Source: Streptomyces sp. SAI-127 (GTDB taxonomy: Bacteria; Actinomycetota; Actinomycetes; Streptomycetales; Streptomycetaceae). Taken from it: a DNA stretch of 64,000 nucleotides. Shown here piece by piece: positions 42,760 through 51,059 of this stretch. The stretch is taken from the NCBI RefSeq assembly GCF_029894425.1, contig NZ_JARXYJ010000001.1:4030001-4094000 (forward strand), given 5' to 3'. Position 1 is the stretch's first letter. Every line of letters begins with the position of its first letter. Below the pieces are notes generated by a model that saw only the letters and a list, made by a program, of their open reading frames with translations, ran no database searches and was not told the DNA's origin. The position numbers and the translations under genes were made by a program.

Positions 42760-42808
42760 CGTTCACAGACCCTGTCGTGGCAGATCATCGAGCGTGTGAG
42801 AGATGCGC

Positions 42809-43474
42809 CTACCTCTGTGAGTCGGCGCGCCTGTCGTTCGAGGGGACGTGAGGGACGGCGGAGCCAGGGTCGAAGCCTGCGAAGGCCAAGCCGATCACGA
42901 ATCCCGCCACCTCCTCCAACTGGCGGACGCGATCAAGCGTCCCCAGCGTCGCCGGGATTCCGCCGACGTCACGGACCAGTTCACCGACGACTTGCAGCGC
43001 GGTCGCATCGTCGCCGCACATCGCCACCGTCACGCGGGACTGGCCACCACCGATCGGGCTCGTCCACTGGTCAGCGGGAAAGAGATGGAACGCCTTCACG
43101 ACCCGGGCTCCCGGAGCAAGTCCGGCGATCCGCCCCGCCATCGCCTCGCCGTGTTCAGTGAGCAGAGTGCCGACGCCATGCGTAACGGCGTTCGTGGGAT
43201 CGATCAATGGCATCCCTTGGAGCACGCCGTCGGACGCGCCGACCATTCCGAGCATCTCTTCGACACCGTCCCAAGACACGGCGAGGAGCACCGCATCGCG
43301 CCCGGTGACCGCCTCACGCGGTGCGACAGCGAGCACTTCGTGGTCCAGCCGCTCAGCAAGCTTCTCCGCCTTGACCTGCGACCGTCCGCCGATCACCACC
43401 TCATGCCCCGCACGTGCCCAGCCCTCACCCAGGGCCGCCGCCAGTGTCCCTGTCCCCAGAATCCCGATACGCAT
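42809..43474 (-). CDS. NADP oxidoreductase, F420-dependent-reductase-like
   Basis: A 221-aa Rossmann-fold protein starting MRIGILGTGTLAAALGEGWARAGHEVVIGGR, the pattern of NADPH-dependent F420 reductases (Fno) and related coenzyme F420-linked NADP reductases. LIDPTNAVTHGVG and VVKAFHLFPADQW are also family-like. It may reduce F420 or use another electron partner. It is divergent from an HxlR regulator with a dyad between them, forming a regulator-target cassette. The cassette separates the two halves of the DUF4291 gene. Confidence 0.85.
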   Translation of the reverse strand: MRIGILGTGTLAAALGEGWARAGHEVVIGGRSQVKAEKLAERLDHEVLAVAPREAVTGRDAVLLAVSWDGVEEMLGMVGASDGVLQGMPLIDPTNAVTHGVGTLLTEHGEAMAGRIAGLAPGARVVKAFHLFPADQWTSPIGGGQSRVTVAMCGDDATALQVVGELVRDVGGIPATLGTLDRVRQLEEVAGFVIGLAFAGFDPGSAVPHVPSNDRRADSQR

Positions 43475-43527
43475 CTGTCTGTGCCTCTCCCAAAGTGGTC
43501 GGGTCGGGTGGTCACGGTAGGGAAGGC

Positions 43528-43551
43528 GTTACGCACCGATCAGTGCGTGAC
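43528..43551. promoter_or_regulatory. Dyad between HxlR and oxidoreductase genes
   Basis: ACGCAC-CGATCA-GTGCGT at 43531-43548 is a perfect 6-6-6 inverted repeat, extendable by imperfect GTT/GAC flanks. It lies centrally in the 86-bp divergent gap, just before the HxlR start. It is the likely operator through which HxlR controls both genes. Confidence 0.5.
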
Positions 43552-43560
43552 CGGCGCGCG

Positions 43561-43953
43561 ATGATGGATGGCGAGATGACTGATCACGACGCCCACTGCT
43601 ATGAATTTGTTGCTGATTGCCGTTTGCGCGCGGCCACCGATCTCTTCGCCCATACCTGGGATCCCGTCGTACTGGCGGCGCTTCGCTTGGGACCGCACCG
43701 ACGCCGCGAGTTGCACGCCGCGATCGGCGGCATCAGCGACAAGGTTCTGACCGACTCCTTGCACCGCCTGCTCGCGAACGGACTGATCGAGCGCCACGCA
43801 CATCCCGAGGCGCCGCCACGCGTCGACTACGCCCTGACCGGCTTGGGGCAGAGCCTGGTCGAGGGCCCGATGATGGCGCTTGGACGCTGGGCGATCGAGC
43901 ACGGTGACGAACTTCTTGAAGCCCAGGAGAGCAGTACCGCAAGAGGTCTGTGA
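43561..43953 (+). CDS. HxlR-family transcriptional regulator
   Basis: A 130-aa HxlR-type winged-helix protein. The family pattern is visible in LFAHTWDPVVLAALRLGPHRRRELHAAIGGISDKVLTDSLHRLLANGLIERH in order, with a cysteine near the N-terminus (HDAHCYEF) where redox- or electrophile-sensing HxlR proteins keep one. Possible starts are ATG at 43561, 43564 and 43576; none has a good ribosome-binding site. It faces the oxidoreductase gene across a dyad. Confidence 0.87.
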   Translation: MMDGEMTDHDAHCYEFVADCRLRAATDLFAHTWDPVVLAALRLGPHRRRELHAAIGGISDKVLTDSLHRLLANGLIERHAHPEAPPRVDYALTGLGQSLVEGPMMALGRWAIEHGDELLEAQESSTARGL

Positions 43954-43961
43954 GCGAAGCT

Positions 43962-44419
43962 TGACATGGATCAAGCCGTCGTTCCTGTGGATGATGTACC
44001 GCTGCGGTTGGGGCACCAAAGAGGGGCAGGAGACCGTTCTCGCGGTCGAGATCAGCCGTGACGGCTTCGATCGGGCGCTGCGCAACGCGTGTCTGTCGAG
44101 CTACGTCCGCGGAGTGCACGCCGACCGAGCCACGTGGCAGCGCCAGTTGAAGCGGGCGCCCGCTCGCGTGCAGTGGGACCCGGAGCGGGACCTGCGCCTC
44201 CAGCCCCTGCGGTATCGGTCCTTGCAACTGGGTCTCTCCGGTGAAGCTGTACGGCTCTACGCGGACGAGTGGACGGTCGCCATCCGCGACGTGACCCCGC
44301 TCGCCCACGAGATCCGTGCCCTCGTCAGCGGAGACGACTTGACCGCCGCCACGCGACTGCTCCCCCAGGAACGCCCTTATCCCGCTGGAGACGAGTTGCT
44401 TGCCAACGTCCTGGGATGA
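43962..44419 (+). pseudogene. DUF4291 gene, C-terminal fragment
   Basis: From TWIKPSFLWMMYRCGWGTK the sequence is typical DUF4291 to its end, including ETVLAVEISRDGFDRALRNA, ARVQWDPERDLRLQPLRYRS and DVTPLAHEIRALV. It has no own start; the frame is open from within the end of the HxlR gene. The junction repeats TGACATGGATCAAGCCG (43962-43978), also present at 42740-42759 with a 3-bp insertion. So the gene was cut at TWIKP and both parts kept this word. Confidence 0.82.
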
Positions 44420-44971
44420 CGCCCGACGGGCATCAGGCCCGCACCGGAGCCCACGGAGACGTCACGGCCCTCTGAGCTACCGTCCTGCGCCACCCCAGGT
44501 CAGCTGACTCGTACGGGAACACGCCTACGATCGCGTCGCAGCGGTGGGCCAGTACGGTGAACCTGTGCGGTCGCACCACGGGCAACCTGGATGGCCGCGC
44601 TTTCGGTGTCGAGTCCAGGGGACCCAGGGGTGACCCAGACCGAGTGACTCATGCAGGGCGAGGTGCGGGTTGGTGAACTCCCTGAGTACGGGACCGACCA
44701 GCCGACGGTCTTGTGCCACTTCTCGCCTGGGCCGGGCTGGGAGCCCGTCAGACCGCTGTTCGAGGCGTGGGCGGTCGTGCGGGGTCCTGACCCTGACGGG
44801 AGCCGGCACGCGAACGCCATAGCGCATCCATGGGGACACGGCCCACCTCCGTTGCTGATCAGCCGATAAAGGCGCGCGCTGGTCAGGCCGGTGCGTTGCC
44901 GACGGCTGAGGCCGAGGTGCGTCACGTCCGTCGGGCGTCGCCGTGACCCTCGATGGGCTGTGTCCCGGTGA
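44420..44971. other. 552-bp region with one possible short gene
   Basis: Apart from the 72-codon frame at 44651 I see no gene, RNA or repeat here. Codon-position bias is weak in all frames, in keeping with decayed sequence beside the broken DUF4291 gene. Confidence 0.4.
44651..44869 (+). CDS. Short hypothetical protein or truncated remnant, 72 aa
   Basis: The frame reads MQGEVRVGELPEYGTDQPTV and then LCHFSPGPGWEPVRPLFEAW, with a coherent protein-like start that resembles Streptomyces hypothetical proteins I have seen but cannot name. The C-terminal third turns to low-quality sequence, which suggests loss of the original end. No ribosome-binding site is clear. Confidence 0.35.
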   Translation: MQGEVRVGELPEYGTDQPTVLCHFSPGPGWEPVRPLFEAWAVVRGPDPDGSRHANAIAHPWGHGPPPLLISR

Positions 44972-45811
44972 TCATCGGCGTCGTGTGTGGTGTGCGGTCG
45001 GCCGTTCGAGGCTTTCGGTGGTGGAGCTGTCGGCATAGACCACGAGTGTCTGTTCCGGCGCTTCGGCCAGGTGGAACGCGGTGTACGCGTACTCGGTCGG
45101 GCCGTGCAGTGGGTGGTGCAGGCGTTTGCGGCCGCTGTGGCGGGGCTGGATGTCGTACTGGGGCCACCAGGCCCTTACTTCGGGGCTGCCTTCGTGCAGT
45201 TCCCGGACCAGGCGGGTGTAGCGGGGGTCGTCGGGGTGGCGGGTGGACAGGGTGCGGAGGCGGGCGAGGAGGCCGCGGGCCTCGGGTTCCCAGTCGATGA
45301 CGACGGACCGGGCGACCGGCTCCAGAAAGACCCAGCGAACGAAGTTGGGCGGGCGTCCGGTGTCGTCGACAAGGCCCGGGAAGAGCTCTTCGGCCGCCTG
45401 GTTGTGGCTCAGGACGTCGTAGTTGCCGGCGATGACGTACGCCGGGTTCGGCTGGAGCAGGTGAGGGACCGCGGCCGCTTCCCTGGTGAGCGCCTCGGGC
45501 TCCTCGGGCCCGGGTGTCGCCGGGCCGTGCCCGGCGAGGTGGAACAGGTGATCACGCTCGTGCGCATCGAGCCGCAGGGCTGCCGCGAGCGCGTTCAGCA
45601 CCTGTTCGGAGGGGCGGATGTCCCGCCCCTGCTCCAGGTACGTGTACCAAGTGGCACTCATCCCGGCCAGCAGGGCCAGTTCCTCCCGGCGCAGGCCCGG
45701 CGTCCGACGGCGGCCGGTGCGGGGCAAACCGACCTCGTCAGGAGTGAGGCGCTCCCTGCGGCTGCGCAGAAAGCTGCCCAGTTGGGTGCGGCGGTCGGGC
45801 TGCTCGGACAT
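44972..45811 (-). CDS. XRE-family regulator with MmyB-like C-terminal domain
   Basis: A 279-aa regulator. Residues 8-75 are the helix-turn-helix ([46 protein letters not shown]). Residues 100-260 form the MmyB-like PAS-type ligand-binding domain (NYDVLSHNQAAEELFPGL, RWVFLEPVARSVVIDWE). Such pairs often control the divergent oxidoreductase gene, here the SDR at 45919. The ATG giving MSEQPDRR was preferred over a GTG 33 bp upstream. Direct repeats in the gap are likely binding sites. Confidence 0.92.
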   Translation of the reverse strand: MSEQPDRRTQLGSFLRSRRERLTPDEVGLPRTGRRRTPGLRREELALLAGMSATWYTYLEQGRDIRPSEQVLNALAAALRLDAHERDHLFHLAGHGPATPGPEEPEALTREAAAVPHLLQPNPAYVIAGNYDVLSHNQAAEELFPGLVDDTGRPPNFVRWVFLEPVARSVVIDWEPEARGLLARLRTLSTRHPDDPRYTRLVRELHEGSPEVRAWWPQYDIQPRHSGRKRLHHPLHGPTEYAYTAFHLAEAPEQTLVVYADSSTTESLERPTAHHTRRR

Positions 45812-45823
45812 GACGCGTAGCAC

Positions 45824-45863
45824 CTCTGATTCCAGGATAAACACACTCTGGATACCAGGCTAA
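45824..45863. promoter_or_regulatory. Direct repeats in the XRE-SDR divergent region
   Basis: CTCTGATTCCAGGATAA at 45824-45840 and CTCTGGATACCAGGCTAA at 45846-45863 repeat with a 22-bp period, about two helical turns, so both copies face the same side of DNA. This fits cooperative binding by the adjacent XRE regulator. Confidence 0.55.
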
Positions 45864-45918
45864 TCCCTGGCGAGACTGAGGTGAGAGCTCAGACCGCACA
45901 CCACGAGAGGACCGCATC

Positions 45919-46665
45919 ATGGCCGAGACCGACGGACTCCACGGCAAAGTCGTGGCCATCACCGGAGCGAGCGGCGGCATCGGCGAGGCGACCGCCCTCC
46001 TGCTCGCCGAACGTGGGGCGCGGCTCGTTCTCGGCGCCCGTCGGACCGAGCGGCTGGCGGAGCTGGTGGCCCGGATCGAGAAGGCGGGCGGTACGGCCGT
46101 ACAGATCCGCACCGACGTGACCCGGCGGGACGACCTGCACGCCCTGGTCGCGCTGGCCCATGAGTCCTTCGGCCGGCTCGACGTGCTCGTCGGCAACGCC
46201 GGGGTCGGCACCATCTCTCCCCTCGACGATCTGCGTGTCGAGGAGTGGGACCACATGGTGGACGTCAACGTGAAGGGCGTGCTGCACGGGATCGGCGCCG
46301 CGCTGCCGGTCTTCCGCGCGCAGGGCGGCGGTCACTTCGTCACCGTCGCGTCCACGGCCGCGTTCCGCGTCGTCCCGACCATGGCGGTCTACGCCGGTAC
46401 GAAGTTCGCGGTCCGGGCCATCTGCGAGGGGCTGCGCCAGGAGGCGGGCGAGTCCGTGCGGGTGACCACCGTCTCGCCCGGTCCCATCGCGACCGAGTTC
46501 GCCGAGGCGTCCTCCAACAGCCGGGTCAGGGCGGAGATCACGAAGATGCGCGACGAGATCGCGATCCCTCCCGACGCGATCGCCCGGGCCATCGCGTTCG
46601 CGGTCGAACAGCCCGCGACGGTCGATGTGAGCGAGATCGTCGTACGGCCCACTGCGCAGGCCTGA
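45919..46665 (+). CDS. Short-chain dehydrogenase/reductase
   Basis: A 248-aa classical SDR. The cofactor motif is TGASGGIGEA at residues about 15-24, with an arginine-rich ARRTER after strand 2 suggesting NADP. VGNAGVGTIS, the catalytic Ser in VTVASTAAF and YAGTK (YxxxK) are present. The substrate is unknown. The gene is divergent from the XRE/MmyB regulator, a common arrangement in Streptomyces. Confidence 0.93.
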   Translation: MAETDGLHGKVVAITGASGGIGEATALLLAERGARLVLGARRTERLAELVARIEKAGGTAVQIRTDVTRRDDLHALVALAHESFGRLDVLVGNAGVGTISPLDDLRVEEWDHMVDVNVKGVLHGIGAALPVFRAQGGGHFVTVASTAAFRVVPTMAVYAGTKFAVRAICEGLRQEAGESVRVTTVSPGPIATEFAEASSNSRVRAEITKMRDEIAIPPDAIARAIAFAVEQPATVDVSEIVVRPTAQA

Positions 46666-46696
46666 GCGCGACCCACCGGAGGGGGATCATGGTGAG

Positions 46697-47290
46697 GTGA
46701 CGGAACCCTCCCCCTACCAGCGGGACTTGCGGGACCGGCTGGCGGCGGTCCCCGTGCTTCCCGCGCCCGCTCCCTGGCAGCCGGTGTTCGAGCCGTGCGC
46801 CGCCGTCGGAGGGCTGCTCGGGATCGGGTTCGCCACGCACCCCGACAGCGGCAACGACCTGCTGATGGTCGTCTCGACCGCCGGTCACGGTCTCTTCGAC
46901 GCCCTCACCGGCGCGAGGATCGCCCGCGACCGGGACCCCGATCCCGAGACCGGCACGCCGGATGCGGCAGCGGATCTGACCTGCCCCGGCCTCGGGCCGG
47001 TCGCCGGCGGCAGGGTGCACATCGCCGGGCTGTACGGCGGTGGACTCCACTCCACCACCGCCGACGGCTGGCATGTGGAGGTCGTCTCGCCGGTCTGGCC
47101 CAACCACCGCGTCCTGCTTTCCCAGGGCAGCGGCATGCCCCACCGTGGTCCGCACGGCGAGCGGTGGTGGCACGTCTTCCACTCCGACTACTCCGAGCTC
47201 CGGGCCGTCGGCTTCTCCCCCTCCGGCCGCACCCTCGCCGTGGCGACGAGCAGCGACGTATCCCTGTGGAGGCGCCCGCCGCGTCCGTGA
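46697..47290 (+). CDS. Hypothetical protein, 197 aa
   Basis: A soluble protein without signal or membrane segments. Strand-turn patterns such as LMVVSTAGHGLFDALTGARIARD and LRAVGFSPSGRTLAVATSSDVSLWRR recall single WD40/beta-propeller blades, but there are too few for a propeller. No family named. The start is GTG, 31 bp after the SDR stop, so it may be in the same transcript. Confidence 0.7.
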   Translation: MTEPSPYQRDLRDRLAAVPVLPAPAPWQPVFEPCAAVGGLLGIGFATHPDSGNDLLMVVSTAGHGLFDALTGARIARDRDPDPETGTPDAAADLTCPGLGPVAGGRVHIAGLYGGGLHSTTADGWHVEVVSPVWPNHRVLLSQGSGMPHRGPHGERWWHVFHSDYSELRAVGFSPSGRTLAVATSSDVSLWRRPPRP

Positions 47291-47359
47291 TTCGGGTTCG
47301 GTGCGCTTGACCTTGACACCGTGACAAGCCCTTCACTGCCTGCTCAGGAGGTGGTCTCG

Positions 47360-48049
47360 GTGACCATGACGGAACAGGGACAGGAACGGGAACAGGACGC
47401 GGGGGCGGTGCGCGCGCTTCAGGGGCTGGAGGACGGTCGTTCCTCCGTACGGCTGCGGGCGGCCCTCGCGGTCGGTACGGCGCCGGATCCGCGGTTCGTC
47501 GACAGGCTCGTCGAGCGGTGCGGGGTCGAACCCGAGTTCTACGTCCGGGACATGCTCACCTGGGCCCTGACCCGCCACCCGGTGTCCGTGACGCTCCCCG
47601 CGCTGCTCCGCGAAGTCGGCTCGGAGCGTGCGCAGGCGCGGAGCCAGGCGTTGCACACGCTGTCCAAGATCGGGGACCGGCGGGCCTGGCCTGCGATCAC
47701 CAGGGCGCTCCTGTCCGACGGCGACGACGAGGTGGCGCGCAGTGCCTGGCGGACCGCGGTCGTGCTGGTGCCGGAAGGCGAGGAGTCCGGGTTGGCCACG
47801 GTACTGGCGACACAGCTCGGCCGCGGCGAGCGCGAGACGCAGCTGAGCCTCAGCAGGGCGCTGGTCGCGCTGGGTGAGGTCGTGCTGCCGGTACTGCGTG
47901 CCGCGACGACGGCCCCTGACCGACATGTGCGCACGCACGCGCTGGCCACGGAACGGCTGCTGAGCGACCCTGATGCCGGATTCGAGTTCGCGATCGAGGA
48001 GGCGAAGCGCGTAGTGGCCCTCGGCGGGAACGGCCGGGAGGGACGATAG
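47360..48049 (+). CDS. HEAT-repeat protein
   Basis: A 229-aa all-helical HEAT-repeat protein. Repeats can be seen as paired helices: GLEDGRSSVRLRAALAVG, DMLTWALTRHPVSVTLPALL, SQALHTLSKIGDRRAWPAITRAL and SRALVALGEVVLPVLRAA. Such proteins act as protein-binding scaffolds. I chose the GTG with AGGAGG 8 nt upstream; ATG at 47366 and GTG at 47321 are alternatives. The MerR-HEAT gene follows after 3 bp, suggesting they work together. Confidence 0.8.
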   Translation: MTMTEQGQEREQDAGAVRALQGLEDGRSSVRLRAALAVGTAPDPRFVDRLVERCGVEPEFYVRDMLTWALTRHPVSVTLPALLREVGSERAQARSQALHTLSKIGDRRAWPAITRALLSDGDDEVARSAWRTAVVLVPEGEESGLATVLATQLGRGERETQLSLSRALVALGEVVLPVLRAATTAPDRHVRTHALATERLLSDPDAGFEFAIEEAKRVVALGGNGREGR

Positions 48050-48052
48050 GGC

Positions 48053-49059
48053 GTGTTGATCGGTGAGGTGGCGCGACGGTCCGGGGTCAGTGCCCGCATG
48101 CTCAGGCACTACGAGTCGCTCGGCCTGCTGCGCCCTTCGGGTCGTACGGGTTCCGGGTATCGGGAGTACTCCGGCGACGACATCCGGCGGATCTTCCACA
48201 TCGAGAGCCTGAGGTCGCTGGGACTGTCGCTGCGTGAGATCGGACGCGCGCTCGACGATCCCGGCTTCGCACCCTCGGCGCTCGTCGAGGACCTCATCCG
48301 TCAGACGCGCGAACGCATCGCGGCCGAGACCGAGCTGCTCACGCGGCTCCGCCGGATCGATGCCGCGGAACCCGCCGGCTGGGAGGACGTACTCCAGGTC
48401 GTCGTGATGCTTCGGGCGCTGGGGTCGAAGAGCGCCGCCGCCCGCCAGCGTGCCGCGCTGTCCTCGGTCGACGAGATCCGCGCGTGCCGGTGGAGGCCCT
48501 GGTCGAGGCGGTCCTCAGGGAGACGGATCCGAACGTCGCCGGAGCCCTTCGATGGGCGCTGGCACGATCGGGCGACGGCAGCGCGGCACTGCTGGCGGAG
48601 GGTCTCGGCTCACCGTCGGCCGCGGTACGGGAACGTGCCGTTCGGTCCCTGGCCGAGATGCCGGGTGAGGAGCCCGCCGCCGGGTTGCGTGAGGCTCTCG
48701 CGGACCCCGATGCCGTGGTCCGCGGCCAGGCGGCGCTGGCGCTCGGGACGCGTGGCGTGGCCGATGCCGTCCCGGCGCTCATCGACATGATCGTGGCGGG
48801 GCGGAACGACACCGACGCGGCCGACGCACTGAGCATGCTGGCGGGCGACACCGCGACCGCGGAACGGATCGCCACCGGGCTCGTCGGCCGCCTCGCCCAC
48901 GGCGCCGCCGAGGCGCCCGCCCGCGCCCGGCTGACCCAGGCGCTGGCGGACATCCCCGGAGCCACGGCCGCACGCGCCCTCGTGGAGCTGTCGTACGACG
49001 CCGACCCGGCCGTCGCGCTGACCGCGACGTATCTTCTTCGGCTCCGCGAGGCACGGTGA
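48053..49059 (+). pseudogene. MerR-family regulator with HEAT repeats, interrupted by a frameshift
   Basis: The first frame gives a MerR helix-turn-helix (MLIGEVARRSGVSARMLRHY, SGYREYSGDDIRRIFHIESL) and a dimerisation helix to about 48480. Then homology jumps by one frame: VPVEALVEAVLRETDPNVAG and the following HEAT repeats are open from 48484 to the stop at 49059. The natural protein would be about 335 residues with a MerR domain and C-terminal HEAT repeats. The shift lies near 48470-48484 in a G+C-rich stretch, so a sequencing error is possible. It follows the HEAT gene by 3 bp. Confidence 0.8.
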
Positions 49060-49103
49060 CGGATCTCGCCGCGGCGGAGCAGGCCTGCGGGCCCGCCTCG
49101 CGG

Positions 49104-49616
49104 TCAGCCCTCCGCGCGGGCGGGCAGCCGCCATCCCGGGCGCGGGAAGTGGCAGGTGTAACCGTCCGGGTAACGCTGGAGGTAGTCCTGGTGCTCGGGC
49201 TCGGCCTCCCAGAAGGGGCCCACCGGCTCCACCTCGGTGACGACCTTGCCCGGCCACAGACCCGAGGCGTCGACGTCCGCGATCGTGTCCTCGGCGATCC
49301 GCTTCTGCTCGTCGTCCACGTAGTAGATCGCCGAGCGGTAGCTGAGGCCGATGTCGTTGCCCTGGCGGTTCTTGGTGCTCGGGTCGTGGATCTGGAAGAA
49401 GAACTCCAGGAGCGTGCGGAAGTCGGTCTTCTCGGGGTCGAAGAGGATCTCGATGGCCTCCGCGTGCGTGCCGTGGTTGCGGTACGTCGCGTTCGGCACG
49501 TCGCCCCCGGTGTATCCCACCCTGGTCGCCGTCACGCCCGGAAGCCGGCGGATCAGTTCCTCCATGCCCCAGAAACATCCGCCCGCCAACACGGCCCTCT
49601 GTGTCTGCGCAGCCAT
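49104..49616 (-). CDS. msrA: Second peptide methionine (S)-S-oxide reductase MsrA
   Basis: A 170-aa short-form MsrA. Catalytic C14 is in [44 protein letters not shown] and [15 protein letters not shown] are the family blocks, with a C-terminal [19 protein letters not shown]. It differs clearly from the longer MsrA at 41445, so the two are not a recent duplication. The ATG has GGAGG 7 nt upstream. It diverges from the AI-2E family gene. Confidence 0.95.
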   Translation of the reverse strand: MAAQTQRAVLAGGCFWGMEELIRRLPGVTATRVGYTGGDVPNATYRNHGTHAEAIEILFDPEKTDFRTLLEFFFQIHDPSTKNRQGNDIGLSYRSAIYYVDDEQKRIAEDTIADVDASGLWPGKVVTEVEPVGPFWEAEPEHQDYLQRYPDGYTCHFPRPGWRLPARAEG

Positions 49617-49783
49617 CGCTGTCCTCCCATATCTGCTCACTCGAGCCGCTCGGCCGGCACAACGCCGACACCCCTGCCCGCTGCCCACTCCCCCACAACG
49701 CGCGAGGGCGCCGGGCGATTCCACGGCCGCAGGGTGACGCAGCCATGGTGCCGGTGTGACGTGAGTACCCATAGGGTCCCCCC

Positions 49784-50899
49784 GTGACCTCCAACTTGAG
49801 TTCCACGAGAACCCGCTCAGCGCTGCGCACGTCGGCGCGGGCCTCCGCGGAGTTGCTGCTCATATTGCTGATGCTCGCGGTGAGCCTGTGGGTCCTGGGC
49901 CGGATGTGGTCGGTCGTGTGGCCGCTCGTGATCGGTTTGCTGCTGACCACGCTGACCTGGCCGCCGACCCGCTTCCTGCTGCGCCGCGGGTGGAAGCCCG
50001 CTCTCGCGGCGTCGACGGTGACCGTGCTGTTCCTGCTGGTCGCCGCGGGGGTCGTGGCCCTGATCGCGGTGCCGGTGGCGTCCCAGTCCGGCGAGTTGAC
50101 CGACGGGGTGGTCGACGGCGTCCAGAAGGTGCGCGAGTGGGCCTCCGGGCCGCCGTTGAACATCGGTGACGCCCAGATCGACAAGGCCTTCGACTCCGCG
50201 GTCTCCCGAGCGCAGGACGGTCTCGGCAGCATGGTCGGCGCTGTCGTCACGGGAGTGAGCACCGTGGTGAACGGCCTGGTCACCGGCGTCCTGGCCCTGT
50301 TCCTGATGTTCTTCTTCCTCAAGGACGGCCCGCGGTTCCTGCCGTGGCTCGCCCGTCAGCTGCCCGGTCGGCTCTCCACCGACGTCCCGACCGTGGCCGC
50401 GCGCGGCTGGGACACGCTGGGCTCCTTCGTACGTTCCCAGGCGGCCGTCGGCCTGATCGACGCGGTCCTGATCGGCCTGGGCCTGTGGATCCTGGGGGTT
50501 CCGCTGGTGCTCCCGCTGGCGGTGCTGACCTTCGTCTCCGCGTTCGTGCCGATCATCGGTGCCTTCTTCGCCGGTTTCGTCGCGGTTCTCATCGCGCTGG
50601 TCTCCAACGGCCTGACGGACGCGCTGATCGTGCTGGCCATCATCGTGGTGGTGCAGCAGCTCGAGGGCAACGTGTTCCAGCCCATGATCCAGAGCCGGGG
50701 GCTCGGCCTTCACGCGGCGGTGGTCCTGCTGGCGGTGACGTTGGGCGGCAGCCTCGCCGGAATCGTGGGGAGTCTGCTCGCGGTACCGGTCGCCGCGCTG
50801 ATCGCGGTGATCTGGAACTACGTGCGCGAGCAGCTCCAGGAGCCGTCACACGATCCGGGCACCGACGAGCCGGAGACCGGCATCGCCGTCCCGTCCTGA
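49784..50899 (+). CDS. AI-2E family (PerM-like) membrane protein
   Basis: A 371-aa inner-membrane protein with eight predicted helices in the family pattern: four before an extracytoplasmic helical part ([19 protein letters not shown]), then [23 protein letters not shown] and the C-terminal helices [21 protein letters not shown] and [24 protein letters not shown]. Members include export or proton/sodium antiport proteins; the autoinducer-2 role does not apply generally. The start is GTG. Confidence 0.9.
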   Translation: MTSNLSSTRTRSALRTSARASAELLLILLMLAVSLWVLGRMWSVVWPLVIGLLLTTLTWPPTRFLLRRGWKPALAASTVTVLFLLVAAGVVALIAVPVASQSGELTDGVVDGVQKVREWASGPPLNIGDAQIDKAFDSAVSRAQDGLGSMVGAVVTGVSTVVNGLVTGVLALFLMFFFLKDGPRFLPWLARQLPGRLSTDVPTVAARGWDTLGSFVRSQAAVGLIDAVLIGLGLWILGVPLVLPLAVLTFVSAFVPIIGAFFAGFVAVLIALVSNGLTDALIVLAIIVVVQQLEGNVFQPMIQSRGLGLHAAVVLLAVTLGGSLAGIVGSLLAVPVAALIAVIWNYVREQLQEPSHDPGTDEPETGIAVPS

Positions 50900-51059
50900 G
50901 GAGCGGTCCCGTCCCTCGAGGCGACCGCCCACGCCGTGGCCCGAGCCGACGGCCGTCGGGCGGTGCCATGCGGCACCTCGTCGAACCCCAGGTGTCAAGC
51001 ATTTCGGCCTCGTTGAAAATGAACCGCGGCCGCAGCCTCCCCGCCCTACGATCGCCTGC

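Noticed and set aside
42760..43961. The DUF4291 insertion as a classical IS or transposon
   Set aside because: No transposase, terminal inverted repeats or recombinase gene is present; only a short repeated word at both joints.
44500..45036. Minus-strand ORF of 178 codons
   Set aside because: Codon use is unlike real genes, it overlaps the start of the XRE gene region and a more protein-like frame on the plus strand, and no family is visible.
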